A DNA stretch of 64,000 nt from Nitrosomonadaceae bacterium (GCA_030646695.1 JAUSLF010000016.1:1-64000), one strand, 5' to 3'; shown: positions 25,053 through 35,441, counted from the stretch's first letter. Made by a program: numbers and translations. The notes: generated from the letters alone by a model not told the origin.

Positions 25053-26581
25053 CAGTCTTCCCGGCGCAACTGCGGAAACAGAATTACATCACGAATGCTG
25101 GGGCTGTCAGTGAACAGCATGACCAGCCGGTCTATGCCGATACCTTCGCCTGCGGTCGGGGGCAGGCCGTATTCCAATGCACGGATGTAATCGGCGTCAT
25201 AGTGCATGGCTTCGGCATCGCCCGCTTCCTTGGCTTTGGCTTGTTCGAGGAAACGCGCCGCCTGATCTTCGGGGTCGTTCAGTTCAGAAAAGCCGTTGGC
25301 AATTTCGCGCCCGGCGATGTAAAGCTCGAAGCGGTCGGTTACTTCGGGATTGATATCGTTGCGCCGTGCCAGGGGCGAGACTTCCGCCGGGTAATCGATG
25401 ATGAAAGTCGGCTCGAACAGCAGATGCTCGGTGATTTCGTCAAACAGCGTAAGCTGCAAACCGCCGATGCCGTCCCCCGGTTTGTAGGCAATGCTGAGTG
25501 TCTGCAACTGGCCGATCAGGAATGCACGGTCGCTGAGTTGCACATCGGTATATTGCGGATGGAACTTCCGGATGGCCTGGGTGATGGTGAGCCGCGCGAA
25601 CGGTTGCGCGAAATCGATTTCCCGTCCCTGGTAGGTGATGCTGGTCGTGCCCAAAACTTTTTCCGCCACCTGCCGCAGCATGATTTCGGTGAAATCCATC
25701 AGGTAAGCGTAATCCTGATAGGCCTCGTAAAATTCCAGCATGGTGAATTCAGGATTGTGCCGGGTGGAGATGCCCTCATTGCGGAAATTGCGGTTGATCT
25801 CGAACACTTTTTCCATCCCGCCTACTACCAAGCGCTTCAGATAAAGCTCCGGCGCGATGCGCAGGTACAGCGCCATATCCAGCGCATTGTGATGGGTGGC
25901 GAAAGGCCGCGCCGCTGCGCCGCCGGGGATCGGATGCATCATCGGCGTTTCCACTTCCAGATAGCCACGCGCGACGAAGAATTCGCGAATGCACTGGATG
26001 ATTCCGGAGCGGGTGGCGAATACCTTGCGGGTGTCCTCATTGGTGATCAGATCGAGATAACGCTGGCGGTATTTCTGTTCCTGATCGGTCAGGCCGTGGA
26101 ATTTTTCCGGCAAGGGGCGCAGCGCTTTGGTCAGCAGGCGCAGGTGCGTGACCCGCACCGAAAGTTCGCCAGTCTTGGTTCTGAACAGCGTTCCTTGCGC
26201 ACCGAGGATGTCGCCCAGGTCGTGATGCTTGAATGCCTGGTGAACAGCTTCACCGGTCAGATCGTTGCTGATATAAAGCTGGATGCGTCCGCTCATGTCC
26301 TGGATGGTGGCAAAGCTCGCCTTGCCCATCACGCGCTTCAACATCATGCGCCCCGCCACTCTTACGGTCTTCGCCGCCGCTTCCAGCGTTTCGTTGGTGT
26401 CCGCACCATACTGCTGGTGCAAGTCTGATGCCAGATCATCGCGGCGGAAATCGTTGGGGAAAGCGTTGCCCGTCTTGCGCAGCTCGGTCAGTTTGGCACG
26501 GCGTTCTTCGACCAGATTGATGTCCGCAGATGTTTTAGCAACTGTTGCATCCAAGTTCCCGTTAATTTCTGACTCATCCAT
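25052..26581 (-). CDS. lysS: Lysyl-tRNA synthetase, class II
   Basis: This 509-residue synthetase charges tRNA-Lys. An N-terminal OB-fold anticodon-binding domain (about residues 70-180, [15 protein letters not shown]) is followed by the class II core with motif 2 ([22 protein letters not shown]) and motif 3 ([20 protein letters not shown]). Length is typical. It lies 15 bases downstream of prfB on the same strand, the conserved prfB-lysS arrangement. Confidence 0.96.
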   Translation of the reverse strand: MDESEINGNLDATVAKTSADINLVEERRAKLTELRKTGNAFPNDFRRDDLASDLHQQYGADTNETLEAAAKTVRVAGRMMLKRVMGKASFATIQDMSGRIQLYISNDLTGEAVHQAFKHHDLGDILGAQGTLFRTKTGELSVRVTHLRLLTKALRPLPEKFHGLTDQEQKYRQRYLDLITNEDTRKVFATRSGIIQCIREFFVARGYLEVETPMMHPIPGGAAARPFATHHNALDMALYLRIAPELYLKRLVVGGMEKVFEINRNFRNEGISTRHNPEFTMLEFYEAYQDYAYLMDFTEIMLRQVAEKVLGTTSITYQGREIDFAQPFARLTITQAIRKFHPQYTDVQLSDRAFLIGQLQTLSIAYKPGDGIGGLQLTLFDEITEHLLFEPTFIIDYPAEVSPLARRNDINPEVTDRFELYIAGREIANGFSELNDPEDQAARFLEQAKAKEAGDAEAMHYDADYIRALEYGLPPTAGEGIGIDRLVMLFTDSPSIRDVILFPQLRRED

Positions 26582-26596
26582 TTTTATTAGACTCCC

Positions 26597-27701
26597 CTAA
26601 ATACCTTGTTTCAAACTCGCCTCGATAAAATCATCCAGTCCGCCGTCGAGCACGCCCTGGGTGTTGCCGATCTCAACGCCGGTGCGCAAATCCTTGATGC
26701 GCGACCGGTCCAGCACGTAGGAACGAATCTGGTGTCCCCAGCCGATGTCGGTCTTGGAATCTTCCATCGCCTGCTTTTCGTCGTTGCGTTTGCGCAATTC
26801 CGCTTCGTACAGCCGCGATTTCAGCATGGCCATCGCTTCCGCGCGGTTGCGGTGCTGCGAGCGGTCATTCTGACATTGCACCACAATGCCGGTGGGATTA
26901 TGGGTGATGCGGATCGCTGAATCGGTTTTGTTGATGTGCTGTCCGCCCGCACCGGAGGCGCGGAACGTGTCGATGCGCAAGTCCGCAGGATTGATGTCTA
27001 CTTCGATGGTTTCATCCACTTCAGGGTAAACAAACACGCTGGCGAACGAGGTATGACGGCGATTGCCTGAGTCAAATGGGGATTTGCGCACCAGCCGGTG
27101 TACGCCGCTTTCAGTTCGTAGGTAGCCGTAGGCGTAATCGCCGGAGATCTTGAGGCTGGCGCTCTTGATGCCCGCGACCTCGCCAGCCGATTCTTCCAGC
27201 ACTTCCACTTTGTAGCCACGGCGTTCGCAATAGCGCAGGTACATGCGTTCCAGCATGGCCGCCCAGTCCTGTGCTTCCGTACCGCCAGAGCCAGACTGGA
27301 TATCGACGAAACAGTTATTGGGGTCCATCGGGTGGGCGAACATGCGGCGGAATTCCATGTCCGCCACAGTTCTTTCCAGTTGCGCGACATCGGCACCGAT
27401 GCTCTCCAGTGTGGCGTCGTCATTTTCTTCTTTCGCCATCAGAAACAGATCGCGGGCATCATGCAATTGCCGCCCGGCTGTTTCCAGAGTGTTGACGACA
27501 CCCTCCAGCATTTTTTTCTCCCGCCCCAATTCCTGGGCGCGTTTGCTGTCACCCCAGATGGCGGGATCTTCCGCCTGCCGGTTGAGTTCGGTCAGACGCG
27601 TTTGTTTGGCATCGAAGTCAAAGATACCTCCGCAATTCTGTCGCCCGATTGTCGAGAGAGGCGAGTTGATTGGCGATGGCGTTGAGTTGTTCCGCTTCCA
27701 T
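26597..27701 (-). CDS. prfB: Peptide chain release factor 2, with programmed +1 frameshift
   Basis: RF2 reads UGA and UAA stop codons. Translation starts at ATG 27701 ([20 protein letters not shown]) and meets an in-frame TGA at 27618-27620 after the sequence AGG TAT CTT TGA C. That is the conserved RF2 autoregulatory slippery site with an internal Shine-Dalgarno-like GGAGG. A +1 shift at CTT continues as [20 protein letters not shown] in the main frame. The catalytic GGQ motif ([17 protein letters not shown]) and the [16 protein letters not shown] stretch are intact. Upstream codons open in the main frame are not part of the gene. Confidence 0.95.
27615..27632 (-). promoter_or_regulatory. 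RF2 programmed frameshift site
   Basis: Read on the minus strand the site is GGAGGTATCTTTGACTTC: an internal Shine-Dalgarno-like element, the slippery CTT codon and the stop TGA followed by C. Low RF2 favours the +1 shift, giving autoregulation as known in most bacteria. Confidence 0.93.
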
Positions 27702-27834
27702 GGGAGTCTGGCCCGAAAATGCGACAAAAAGAAAATTATACAGCAAGCTAAGGGAAGCGCTGAGAATCCGGGAAAGTATCCCGATGCTTGTGGCTTATCG
27801 GCAAGGGAGGCAGTTTTTTCGTTACAATCACGCC

Positions 27835-28539
27835 ATGGCAAAATTCTTTGCATTGATTCCTGCAGCAGGTTCCGGTTCGCGCATGGGCAACGAGCTGCCC
27901 AAGCAGTATTTGCCGCTGGCCGGCAGGCCGATGATTTATCATGCCTTGCGCACGCTCTGTGGTTCGCCCCGTATTGCTGGCGTGTTTGTGGTGCTTGCAC
28001 CTGGTGACAGTGAGTGGTCACGCTATGACTGGTCGGAATTTTCCGGCAAGCTGATGGTATTCGATTGCGGTGGCGCCGCTCGCGCCGAGAGCATACTCAA
28101 TGGTCTTAAAGCAGCACCGGGGGCAACCTCCATTGGCGATGACGATTGGGTGCTGGTACACGATGCGGCGCGGCCCTGTTTAAGTGCAGCGCAGCTCGAC
28201 AAGTTGATGGATGAACTGGCTGACGATGCGGTGGGCGGATTGCTTGCGGTGCCGGTAGCTGATACCTTGAAGCGCAGCGATGCCAGCAGCCGGGTTGAGT
28301 GTACCGAATCCAGAGAGGGTCTGTGGCAGGCGCAGACGCCGCAGATGTTTCGCTACAAGCTGCTGGTGGACGCTTTGAGCAGAGTTGGTGGGGCGGCCAT
28401 GACCGATGATGCCGGTGCAGTTGAGGCATTGGGTCTACATCCTAGGCTGGTGCTGAGTGATACGCGTAATCTGAAAGTCACCTATCCCCAGGACCTGGCT
28501 CTGGCGGAATTGATATTACAAGAGAGGAAACCACAGTGA
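27835..28539 (+). CDS. ispD: 2-C-methyl-D-erythritol 4-phosphate cytidylyltransferase
   Basis: IspD makes CDP-methylerythritol in the non-mevalonate isoprenoid pathway. The 234-residue chain has the nucleotide-binding [19 protein letters not shown] (residues 7-25) and the later [11 protein letters not shown] (about 104) and [11 protein letters not shown] stretches. I chose ATG 27835, which starts [12 protein letters not shown]; the frame is open further upstream into the region before prfB, without family similarity. A TACAAT hexamer at 27823 is a possible -10 box. ispF follows with a 4-base overlap. Confidence 0.95.
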   Translation: MAKFFALIPAAGSGSRMGNELPKQYLPLAGRPMIYHALRTLCGSPRIAGVFVVLAPGDSEWSRYDWSEFSGKLMVFDCGGAARAESILNGLKAAPGATSIGDDDWVLVHDAARPCLSAAQLDKLMDELADDAVGGLLAVPVADTLKRSDASSRVECTESREGLWQAQTPQMFRYKLLVDALSRVGGAAMTDDAGAVEALGLHPRLVLSDTRNLKVTYPQDLALAELILQERKPQ

Positions 28540-29033
28540 GCAGAATCAGGATTGGGCAAGGTTTTGATGTGCATCAACTGGCCGAAGGCCGCAAGCTGAT
28601 CATCGGCGGCGTCACCATCCCGCATGAAAAAGGCTTGCTGGGGCACTCCGATGCCGACGTGTTGTTGCATGCGGTGTGTGATGCGTTGCTGGGTGCGGCT
28701 GCGCTGGGAGACATCGGCCGGCATTTTTCGGATGCCGATCCGCGCTACAAGAATATCGACAGCCGCGTACTGCTGCGCGAAGTTTATCGCTTGCTGGAGA
28801 AAAGCGGCTACCAGGTGAGCAATATCGATGCGACCATCATAGCCCAGGCGCCGAAAATGGCGCCGCATATTCCCGCCATGGTTGCCAACATCGCGCAGGA
28901 TCTGCAGATGCAGGCCGGAGATGTCAACGTCAAGGCCAAGACTGCCGAGCATCTTGGGCCGGTTGGCCGGGGTGAGGGCATAGAGGCGGAGGTGGTGTGC
29001 CTGATCGCCACAACAGACGATGCGGGTAACTGA
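28536..29033 (+). CDS. ispF: 2-C-methyl-D-erythritol 2,4-cyclodiphosphate synthase
   Basis: This 165-residue trimeric zinc enzyme forms the cyclodiphosphate in the isoprenoid pathway. The metal ligands are visible in [10 protein letters not shown] (D11, H13) and in the [19 protein letters not shown] stretch (His about 45). The start is GTG, overlapping the ispD stop (GTGA) and preceded by GAGAGGAAA. ispD-ispF adjacency is conserved in proteobacteria, and thpR overlaps its 3' end. Confidence 0.96.
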   Translation: MSRIRIGQGFDVHQLAEGRKLIIGGVTIPHEKGLLGHSDADVLLHAVCDALLGAAALGDIGRHFSDADPRYKNIDSRVLLREVYRLLEKSGYQVSNIDATIIAQAPKMAPHIPAMVANIAQDLQMQAGDVNVKAKTAEHLGPVGRGEGIEAEVVCLIATTDDAGN

Positions 29034-29607
29034 AACAAATACCGCTGTCCGGGAAGAAACCGCCCGGGTTTTTTTTGCAATCTGGCCGGATGCTGCGGCG
29101 CAAAGGCGGCTGGCCGAACTGGCAGAACGACTGGAAACAGTCTGTGAAGGACGCAAAGTCAGGGCAGAAAATATCCATCTAACACTGGTGTTTCTCGGGG
29201 AAGTAAGCGTCGACCGGCTGGACGCGCTATGTCAGGCAGCCAGCGAGGTTCAGGGCGCCGGGGCGCGGGCTTTTGATTTTGCCGTCGAGGAAATTTGCTA
29301 CTGGAAGCATAATCGTATTGCTTATGCGGGAACGGCCAAGGTTCCTCAGGGGCTTCTGGATCTGGTGAGTGCTTTACAGAGTGCCTTGTCCGCTGCCGGA
29401 TTCTCGTTCGATCGCCAAGCTTATGTACCGCATATAACACTGGTGAGAAAGGCAAAGTGTCCCGCCCCTTCGATTGAGTTCAGGACGGGCTTGCTTGAAT
29501 TGGCGCAGTCAGTAGTCTGGCCGGTGCGTGAATGGATACTGGTAAAATCGGGGCAGGCCAACGGCAGATCGGGTTATACCCCTATTGGCCGCTGGCCCTT
29601 GGCATGA
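29020..29607 (+). CDS. thpR: RNA 2',3'-cyclic phosphodiesterase (ThpR/LigT family)
   Basis: This 195-residue member of the 2H phosphoesterase family carries both HxTx motifs: HLTLVFLGE (about residue 52) and HITLVRKAK (about 139). Such enzymes open 2',3'-cyclic phosphates and were first described as 2'-5' RNA ligases. The physiological substrate in bacteria is not known. It overlaps the end of ispF by 14 bases and is convergent with the next gene. Confidence 0.88.
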   Translation: MRVTETNTAVREETARVFFAIWPDAAAQRRLAELAERLETVCEGRKVRAENIHLTLVFLGEVSVDRLDALCQAASEVQGAGARAFDFAVEEICYWKHNRIAYAGTAKVPQGLLDLVSALQSALSAAGFSFDRQAYVPHITLVRKAKCPAPSIEFRTGLLELAQSVVWPVREWILVKSGQANGRSGYTPIGRWPLA

Positions 29608-29611
29608 CAAG

Positions 29612-30052
29612 TCAGAGATAGATACAGCTTTCCAGATGCCGCGTCAGTTCTTTTTCATTGACCTTGGTGTAGTCCTTTTCGAGACTGTCGCTTACCAGAG
29701 CGCGCACATGGTTTCCCAAACGGCTATTGATGAGTCCCATGAAAGGGGCTGACACAACCAGAATCAGGCGTTGGTAGCTATTGGCAGTACGTCCTTGCTC
29801 GAGTTCCCGTGCGAGCTGGAGGGCAAAATTCTGAGCTTCGTTTTGTTTCGGGTCGGCGGCGGGTACGTAAGAGCCATGGCCGTTACCGTGGCTCTTGTTG
29901 TGTCCGGGACGATCCGAAACCAGATCGTGTCCTTTTTCCCTGCTGGCAGCGTGTTCGAATTCCTTAAGTTTCTGTAACCCTTTCTTGGGTCCGTAATTCG
30001 CATACAAAGATGCTGCACTTGCATTGGCGACTAGTATCCACGTGATGCTCAT
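29612..30052 (-). CDS. Host attachment protein family (PF10116-like)
   Basis: This 146-residue soluble protein begins MSITWILVANASAASLYANY. It has a central basic/glycine-rich linker with histidines (DRPGHNKSHGNGHGSY) and a helical C-terminal half (LILVVSAPFMGLINSRLGNH). The pattern fits the family named for a plant-attachment protein and related to archaeal release factor-like folds; its molecular function is unclear. I chose ATG 30052 because GGAGG precedes it. It is divergent from tsaB. Confidence 0.75.
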   Translation of the reverse strand: MSITWILVANASAASLYANYGPKKGLQKLKEFEHAASREKGHDLVSDRPGHNKSHGNGHGSYVPAADPKQNEAQNFALQLARELEQGRTANSYQRLILVVSAPFMGLINSRLGNHVRALVSDSLEKDYTKVNEKELTRHLESCIYL

Positions 30053-30236
30053 ATTATGCCTCCATGAGATGATGAAGTGATGAGAGTGAAAACCGGACAG
30101 TTCCATTGCCAGCATAACATTGCGCGCGAGTTTTACAAACAGCGGGCTGCCAGCGAAAGTATAATTCCAGTAACTGTGTTTCACCACGTAGGCTCGGAGA
30201 GCCGCCTAATGGATTATCTGGGTTAAACCTGCCGCT

Positions 30237-30908
30237 TTGAAAATCCTCGCTCTCGATACTTCTACCGAGTACTGTTCCCTCGCACTTTGGCTCGACGGTG
30301 AAATGCTGGCCCGGGAGTTGCTTGCCGGACAGCGGCATTCTGAATTGATTCTGCCGCTGCTGCAGGAAATGCTGGAAGAAGCCGGGTTGACGCTGGCGCA
30401 ACTGAATGGTATCGCTTTTGGTGCCGGTCCGGGATCATTCACCGGTCTGCGTATTGCTTGCGGAGTGGCACAGGGACTAGCTTTCGGCGCGAATTTACCC
30501 GTCCTAGGCATATGCACGCTGGAAGCATTGGCGCAGCAAACCGGGGACGACAGCGTGATTGCGGCGCTCGACGCCCGCATGGGTGAAATTTATCATGCTG
30601 CTTACACAAAATCGGCAGATGGCTGGCAAGTGGTGAGTGAACCGTCGCTCTGCCCGCCACAGCAGGCACCGTTGCTGCCAGGCGATAACTGGACTGGTTG
30701 CGGCGGCGGTTTTGCCAAGTATGACGAAGTCTTGCGCAGCCGCTACCATGGGTGTATCGGGCGCATCGCCGGCAACCTCAGTCCGCGTGCGCAGGAGGTG
30801 GCGCAACTGGCAGCGCCTAGTTTTGCAGGGGGGCTGGGTATTGATCCCGCCGATGCCGCACCGCTTTATATCCGCAACAAGGTGGCGCTGAAGGAAGCTG
30901 AACGATGA
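30237..30908 (+). CDS. tsaB: tRNA threonylcarbamoyladenosine biosynthesis protein TsaB
   Basis: TsaB is the partner that activates TsaD for making t6A at position 37 of ANN-decoding tRNAs. The 223-residue actin-fold protein starts MKILALDTSTEYCSLALW and has the family GAGPGSFTGLRIACGVAQGL stretch (about residues 63-82). The start codon is TTG. The rimI ATG overlaps its stop by four bases. The tsaB-rimI-UDG order is common in betaproteobacteria. Confidence 0.94.
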   Translation: MKILALDTSTEYCSLALWLDGEMLARELLAGQRHSELILPLLQEMLEEAGLTLAQLNGIAFGAGPGSFTGLRIACGVAQGLAFGANLPVLGICTLEALAQQTGDDSVIAALDARMGEIYHAAYTKSADGWQVVSEPSLCPPQQAPLLPGDNWTGCGGGFAKYDEVLRSRYHGCIGRIAGNLSPRAQEVAQLAAPSFAGGLGIDPADAAPLYIRNKVALKEAER

Positions 30909-31366
30909 ATGCCCAGTGGCAGGAAACCCCGCAAATCAGGCGCATGCTTCCGGCAGACCTGGATGCGGTAGTAGCCGTCGAACGCGAAGTTTTTCTCTTT
31001 CCCTGGACACGCGGCAACTTCGGTGATTCGCTCGACTCCGGCTATCATTGCCAGGTATTGGAGCAGGCGGGTCATGTTTTCGGCTACGGCGTGATGACGA
31101 TCGGCGCAGATGAAGCCCATTTGCTTACGCTCAGTATTGCCGCCGGCTGGCAACGGCAGGGCTGGGGCGAAAAACTGCTGCAGCAGTTTATTCGTATTGC
31201 CAGAGAACACCATGCAAAAACAATGTTTCTGGATGTGCGCGCATCCAACCAGGCCGCTGCCCGGCTGTATGAACGGATAGGGTTCAGGCATATCGCCCGG
31301 CGCAAGGATTATTATCCCGCGATGGGCGGACGCGAGGATTCGTTGATTATGGAGTTGACGCTGTGA
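30905..31366 (+). CDS. rimI: Ribosomal protein S18-alanine N-acetyltransferase (RimI)
   Basis: This 153-residue GNAT acetyltransferase shows the acetyl-CoA-binding AAGWQRQGWGEKLLQQFI (about residues 78-95) and the C-terminal VRASNQAAARLYERIGF. It also has the substrate-side FLFPWTRGNFGDSLDSGY typical of RimI. It acetylates the N-terminus of ribosomal protein S18 and perhaps other proteins. It is coupled to tsaB through an ATGA overlap. Confidence 0.92.
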   Translation: MNAQWQETPQIRRMLPADLDAVVAVEREVFLFPWTRGNFGDSLDSGYHCQVLEQAGHVFGYGVMTIGADEAHLLTLSIAAGWQRQGWGEKLLQQFIRIAREHHAKTMFLDVRASNQAAARLYERIGFRHIARRKDYYPAMGGREDSLIMELTL

Positions 31367-31382
31367 ATGTTGTCGCAGACCT

Positions 31383-32072
31383 ATGAACACCAGGCGCAAA
31401 GAAATACTCGAGGAACTGGGTCTGACGCCGCTGTGGCACAGCCGGACCATGGATACCGCAGTGACTTCCAGTCACCAGGCCAGTACTACGGATGACAGGC
31501 ATGCGCAGATTCTGCGCATGGACTGGACTCAGCTCAAGGCCAGCGTGGCAGACTGCACTGCCTGCCCGCTGCATCAGGCTCGCACCCGCACGGTATTTGG
31601 TGTGGGCGACGAGAACGCCGACTGGCTGTGGGTGGGCGAGGGTCCGGGCGCTGAGGAGGATGCCAGCGGCGAGCCCTTCGTCGGCCAGGCCGGCAAGCTG
31701 CTGGACAACATGCTGGCAGCAATCAGTCTGCAGCGCGGCCGCAATGTCTATATCGCCAATATTGTCAAATGCCGTCCGCCCGGCAACCGCAACCCGGAGC
31801 CTGCTGAGGCGCAACAGTGCGCGCCTTACCTGGCACGGCAAATTGAATTGATCCGGCCCAAACTTATCATCGCGCTCGGAAAAGTCGCTGCGCAGAATCT
31901 CTTGCACACCGATGCCACGGTTGCCAGCCTGCGCGGCAAGTTGCATGAGCACTCCGGCATTCCTTTGATCGTCACCTATCATCCGGCTTATCTGCTGCGC
32001 ACATTGGCCGACAAGGCCAAGGCCTGGGAGGATTTGTGTTTTGCCAGAAACACCATGCAGACGCTGTTGTAA
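31383..32072 (+). CDS. Uracil-DNA glycosylase, family 4 (iron-sulfur)
   Basis: This enzyme removes uracil from DNA to start base-excision repair. The 229-residue chain contains the family motifs [20 protein letters not shown] (about residues 83-102) and the second motif YHPAYLLR near residue 200. The four cysteines expected for a [4Fe-4S] cluster are present: CTACPL (two), [11 protein letters not shown] and QQCAPYL. The N-terminal 50 residues are variable and could be a polymerase-interaction tail, as in fused homologues. It lies 16 bases behind rimI. Confidence 0.92.
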   Translation: MNTRRKEILEELGLTPLWHSRTMDTAVTSSHQASTTDDRHAQILRMDWTQLKASVADCTACPLHQARTRTVFGVGDENADWLWVGEGPGAEEDASGEPFVGQAGKLLDNMLAAISLQRGRNVYIANIVKCRPPGNRNPEPAEAQQCAPYLARQIELIRPKLIIALGKVAAQNLLHTDATVASLRGKLHEHSGIPLIVTYHPAYLLRTLADKAKAWEDLCFARNTMQTLL

Positions 32073-32123
32073 TCGGTGATTTAGCCCCCATTTATTCTGC
32101 ACCATATTTTCCAGGAGAGGTCC

Positions 32124-32729
32124 ATGCGTAATCTGCTGTTGTCCCTGACATTGCTACTTACCCTTGCTTTGAGCGGCTGTGGCTACAACACCCTGCAATC
32201 TACTGACGAGCAGATCAAGGCGAGCTGGGCGGAAGTTCTGAACCAGTACCAGCGCCGTGCCGATCTGGTCCCTAATCTGGTAAATGTGGTGAAAGGTTTT
32301 GCCGCGCAGGAAAAAGATGTGCTGCTGGGGGTGACCAACGCCCGTTCCAGGGTGGGTGGGATTCAGGCGACGCCCGAGCTGATCAACGACCCAGAGGCAT
32401 TCGCCAAGTTCCAAAGTGCCCAAGGAGAGCTGTCGGGCGCGCTGTCGCGTCTGCTGGTGGTAGTGGAAAATTATCCGCAGCTCAAGTCGGATGCCAATTT
32501 TCGTGAACTGCAGGCACAACTGGAAGGCACCGAGAACCGTATTACCGTGGCCCGCAACCGCTACATCAAGGCGGTGCAGGAATACAACGTGGTGGTGCGC
32601 TCCTTCCCCAGCAATCTTACTGCAATGGTATTCAGCTTCCAGGTGAAACCCAGTCTCGCGGTGGAGAACGAGAAAGAAATCTCCACTGCACCGAAGGTCG
32701 ATTTCAGCGCACCGGCAGCGGGAAAATAA
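32124..32729 (+). CDS. lemA: LemA family lipoprotein
   Basis: This 201-residue protein starts with a lipoprotein signal (LLLTLALSGCGYNTLQ, lipid Cys about residue 19). The long helical LemA domain follows, with ELLNQYQRRADLVPNLVN-like sequence, here EVLNQYQRRADLVPNLVNVV. The family is widespread and of unknown function. Together with the two TPM-domain genes that follow it forms a three-gene unit seen in many proteobacteria. AGGAGAGG precedes the ATG. Confidence 0.93.
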   Translation: MRNLLLSLTLLLTLALSGCGYNTLQSTDEQIKASWAEVLNQYQRRADLVPNLVNVVKGFAAQEKDVLLGVTNARSRVGGIQATPELINDPEAFAKFQSAQGELSGALSRLLVVVENYPQLKSDANFRELQAQLEGTENRITVARNRYIKAVQEYNVVVRSFPSNLTAMVFSFQVKPSLAVENEKEISTAPKVDFSAPAAGK

Positions 32730-32781
32730 GGGTGTTTTCTCAAACGCTGTTCCGGTCGGTTTCCCCGGGGGCCGTGGCTGT

Positions 32782-33657
32782 ATGACTTCCACCAGGCTCG
32801 TTCAAGTCTGGGTAAAAACCCTGATGTTGGCTGCACTGCTGCTTTCTGCTCCACTAGCCGGGGCAGATGTGGCGGTTCCGCCGCTCAAATCCCGCGTCAC
32901 CGATCTGACCGGGACGCTCCCCGCTGCTGTAGCCGCACAACTGGAACAGAGACTGGCGGCATTTGAGGCGGGAAAAGGCAGCCAGGTAGCGGTGCTGATC
33001 GTCCCCACGACCCAGCCAGAAACCATCGAACAATATTCGATTCGCGTTGCCGAGGCATGGAAACTGGGGCGCAAGGGGGTGGATGACGGTGCCTTGCTGC
33101 TGGTCGCAAAGAACGACAGGACGCTGCGCATAGAAGTGGGCTATGGTCTGGAAGGTGCGCTGCCGGATGCCGTGGCAAAGCGGATTGTCGAAGAAATAAT
33201 TGTGCCCGAACTCCGGCAGGGAGATTTTGCTGGCGGCATTGCAGCGGGGATCGAGCGTATTCTGGGTGTGATCGAAGGGGAGCCGCTACCGCCGCCCCAG
33301 TCCATGCCTGGCGCCAGCCCCGCTAGCGGAATGGACGCCGTCCTGGAAAACATGATTCCCATACTCATCGGACTCATCGTGTTCGGCAAGATATTGCAAT
33401 CCATGTTCGGGCGCCTCATCGGCGCCACGGTAATGAGTACGGTAGCGGGGTTCATCGGCTGGCTGGTTTTTTCCTCACTGGTCGTTGCGCTGTTCATTGC
33501 GCTGCTCATATTCTTTTTGAGCCTGTTCGGCAACGCAGGCAGCGGAATTTACCGGGGTGGGCGAGGTGGCTGGTCTGGCGGCAGTTTTGGCGGAGGTGGT
33601 GGTTTCGGTGGCGGCGGTGGCGGTTTTGGCGGTGGCGGCGCATCGGGGAGATGGTAA
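32782..33657 (+). CDS. TPM domain membrane protein (YgcG family)
   Basis: This 291-residue protein has a signal peptide (LMLAALLLSAPLAGA) and a periplasmic TPM domain (VTDLTGTLPAAVAAQLEQRL onward, about 35-165). Two hydrophobic segments follow around residues 190-240. The C-terminus is extremely glycine- and phenylalanine-rich (GGSFGGGGGFGGGGGGFGGG). That tail is typical of YgcG-type proteins. Function is unknown; TPM domains have been linked to phosphatase activity in chloroplast homologues. The stop codon touches the GTG of the next gene. Confidence 0.9.
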   Translation: MTSTRLVQVWVKTLMLAALLLSAPLAGADVAVPPLKSRVTDLTGTLPAAVAAQLEQRLAAFEAGKGSQVAVLIVPTTQPETIEQYSIRVAEAWKLGRKGVDDGALLLVAKNDRTLRIEVGYGLEGALPDAVAKRIVEEIIVPELRQGDFAGGIAAGIERILGVIEGEPLPPPQSMPGASPASGMDAVLENMIPILIGLIVFGKILQSMFGRLIGATVMSTVAGFIGWLVFSSLVVALFIALLIFFLSLFGNAGSGIYRGGRGGWSGGSFGGGGGFGGGGGGFGGGGASGRW

Positions 33658-34158
33658 GTGAATTTTACGCGCGTACTGCGACATCTCTTTACCGGTCGAT
33701 TGGCGCTGCGGCGCGCGTTTTCTGCTGCATCCCTAAGAGCTATCGAACAAGCCATCAAACAGTCAGAAACAAGCCACGATGGTGAAATTCGTTTTGCGGT
33801 AGAAGCAGCATTGCATATATTGCCGCTGCTTGGAAATCAGTCAGCGCGGCAGCGATCGATAGAAGTATTTTCCCAACTGCGGGTGTGGGATACCGAGTGC
33901 AACAACGGGGTGCTGATTTATTTACTGCTGGCCGACCGTGATGTGGAAATTGTCGTTGACCGCGGAATTCACAGTAAAGTCGGCAGCGAGGAATGGGAGA
34001 AAATCTGCCGCGCGATGGAAACCGCTTTTCGACAGGGGCGATTCGAGGCGGGGGTGATTGCGGGTATTGGTGCCATCAGCGGGCATTTGCAAGCGCATTT
34101 CCCGACAGAGCGGCAGGGTGGAGAGAATGAACTTGCCGACAGGCCGGTGATTCTATAG
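33658..34158 (+). CDS. TPM domain protein (second, cytosolic or soluble)
   Basis: This 166-residue protein is a shorter TPM-domain relative without a signal peptide. It has ETSHDGEIRFAVEAALHILP (about 40-60), GVLIYLLLADRDVEIVVDRG and FRQGRFEAGVIAGIGAISGH. The GTG start lies immediately after the previous TAA, so it is almost certainly co-translated. The trio LemA, YgcG-like and this protein recurs as a unit, but its task is not known. It is convergent with lplT. Confidence 0.85.
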   Translation: MNFTRVLRHLFTGRLALRRAFSAASLRAIEQAIKQSETSHDGEIRFAVEAALHILPLLGNQSARQRSIEVFSQLRVWDTECNNGVLIYLLLADRDVEIVVDRGIHSKVGSEEWEKICRAMETAFRQGRFEAGVIAGIGAISGHLQAHFPTERQGGENELADRPVIL

Positions 34159-34166
34159 CGCGGTTC

Positions 34167-35441
34167 TTAATGCCCCTTGTGCGCCCCGATCAGGTGCAAT
34201 GAGTCTTCCTTGCTCTGATTGAGCAAGTGCCATTTGCGTATCAGTGTCATGATTACCGCCACAAACAAACCAAACAGAATGATGACGGTGTTAACGTGTA
34301 CATCGAGACTCACCAGCACGGCATACAGCGCCAGCATGGTAAGTATGCTCAGATTCTCGTTGAAATTCTGTACTGCAATAGAGTGGCCCGCGCCCATCAG
34401 GATATGGCCGCGATGTTGCAACAAGGCATTCATCGGCACCACGAAGAATCCCGCCAGCCCGCCGATCAGCATGAGCAATCCGATTGCGACCCACAGGTCG
34501 CGCACTACGATCATGGCCATTACCACAATGCCCATGGCGATGCCGAGCGGGATCACATTCACCGAATGTCGCAGTGAAACCAGACGTGCCGCCATGACCG
34601 CGCCTACTGCAATACCGAGAGCGACCACCCCCTGCAACTGCGCGGCTTTGCTGAGTGGAAAATCGAGTGCTGCCTCGGCCCATTTCAGCACGATAAATTG
34701 CAGAGTTGCACCTGCTCCCCAGAACAGTGTTGTTACAGCGAGTGAGATCTGTCCGAGCTTGTCGGTCCATAGCAGCTTAAAGCAATGCCCGAACTCGTGT
34801 ATCAGGAATAGCGGATTTTTACTGAGTATGCGGTGATCAACCCCGGTGTTGGGAATGTACAGGTTAAAAGTGGCGGCGATGCCGTAAAACGTTGCGATAA
34901 GCAGGATGCCTGCTTCCGTCACGGTATCCACACCGGTATCGATGAAAGGAAAATCGAACGCCAGAAATATAGCAGAGACCGCAGGTGTAATCAGCACCCC
35001 GCCCAGCACCGTGCCAAGCACGATGGAGGCCACGGTCAACCCCTCGATCCAGCCGTTGGCAATGACCAGTTTATCCGGCGGCAGCAGTTCGGTAAGTATG
35101 CCGTATTTAGCTGGGGAGTAAGCGGCGGCACCCAGCCCCACGACGGCGTAGGCGGCGAGGGCAAAATACTGGTGCGCGGCGAGAAACAGCAAGCTGCAGC
35201 CCACGATCTTGATGGTGTTGCTAATGAACATCACCCGCCACTTGGGCATGGAGTCGGCGAAAGCGCCGACGAAAGGGGCCAGAATCACGTAGAACAACAC
35301 GAACACAAACTTGAGCATGGGGGTGAGATAAGCGGGTGCGTGCAGGTCTATCAGCAGTGCGATGGCAATAACCAGCAACGCATTGTCTGCCAGCGACGAA
35401 AAAAACTGCGCCGCCATGATGGTATAGAACCCGCGTTTCAA
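34167..35441 (-). CDS. lplT: Lysophospholipid transporter LplT (MFS)
   Basis: This 424-residue inner-membrane protein with about 12 hydrophobic helices flips lysophospholipids inward for re-acylation. It begins MKRGFYTIMAAQFFSSLADN, close to characterised LplT, and has the early-loop GAFADSMPKWRVMF and LLPPDKLVIANGWIEGLTV. No fused acyltransferase (aas) is present here. Divergent alr starts 276 bases away; no promoter could be assigned confidently in that gap. Confidence 0.92.
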   Translation of the reverse strand: MKRGFYTIMAAQFFSSLADNALLVIAIALLIDLHAPAYLTPMLKFVFVLFYVILAPFVGAFADSMPKWRVMFISNTIKIVGCSLLFLAAHQYFALAAYAVVGLGAAAYSPAKYGILTELLPPDKLVIANGWIEGLTVASIVLGTVLGGVLITPAVSAIFLAFDFPFIDTGVDTVTEAGILLIATFYGIAATFNLYIPNTGVDHRILSKNPLFLIHEFGHCFKLLWTDKLGQISLAVTTLFWGAGATLQFIVLKWAEAALDFPLSKAAQLQGVVALGIAVGAVMAARLVSLRHSVNVIPLGIAMGIVVMAMIVVRDLWVAIGLLMLIGGLAGFFVVPMNALLQHRGHILMGAGHSIAVQNFNENLSILTMLALYAVLVSLDVHVNTVIILFGLFVAVIMTLIRKWHLLNQSKEDSLHLIGAHKGH

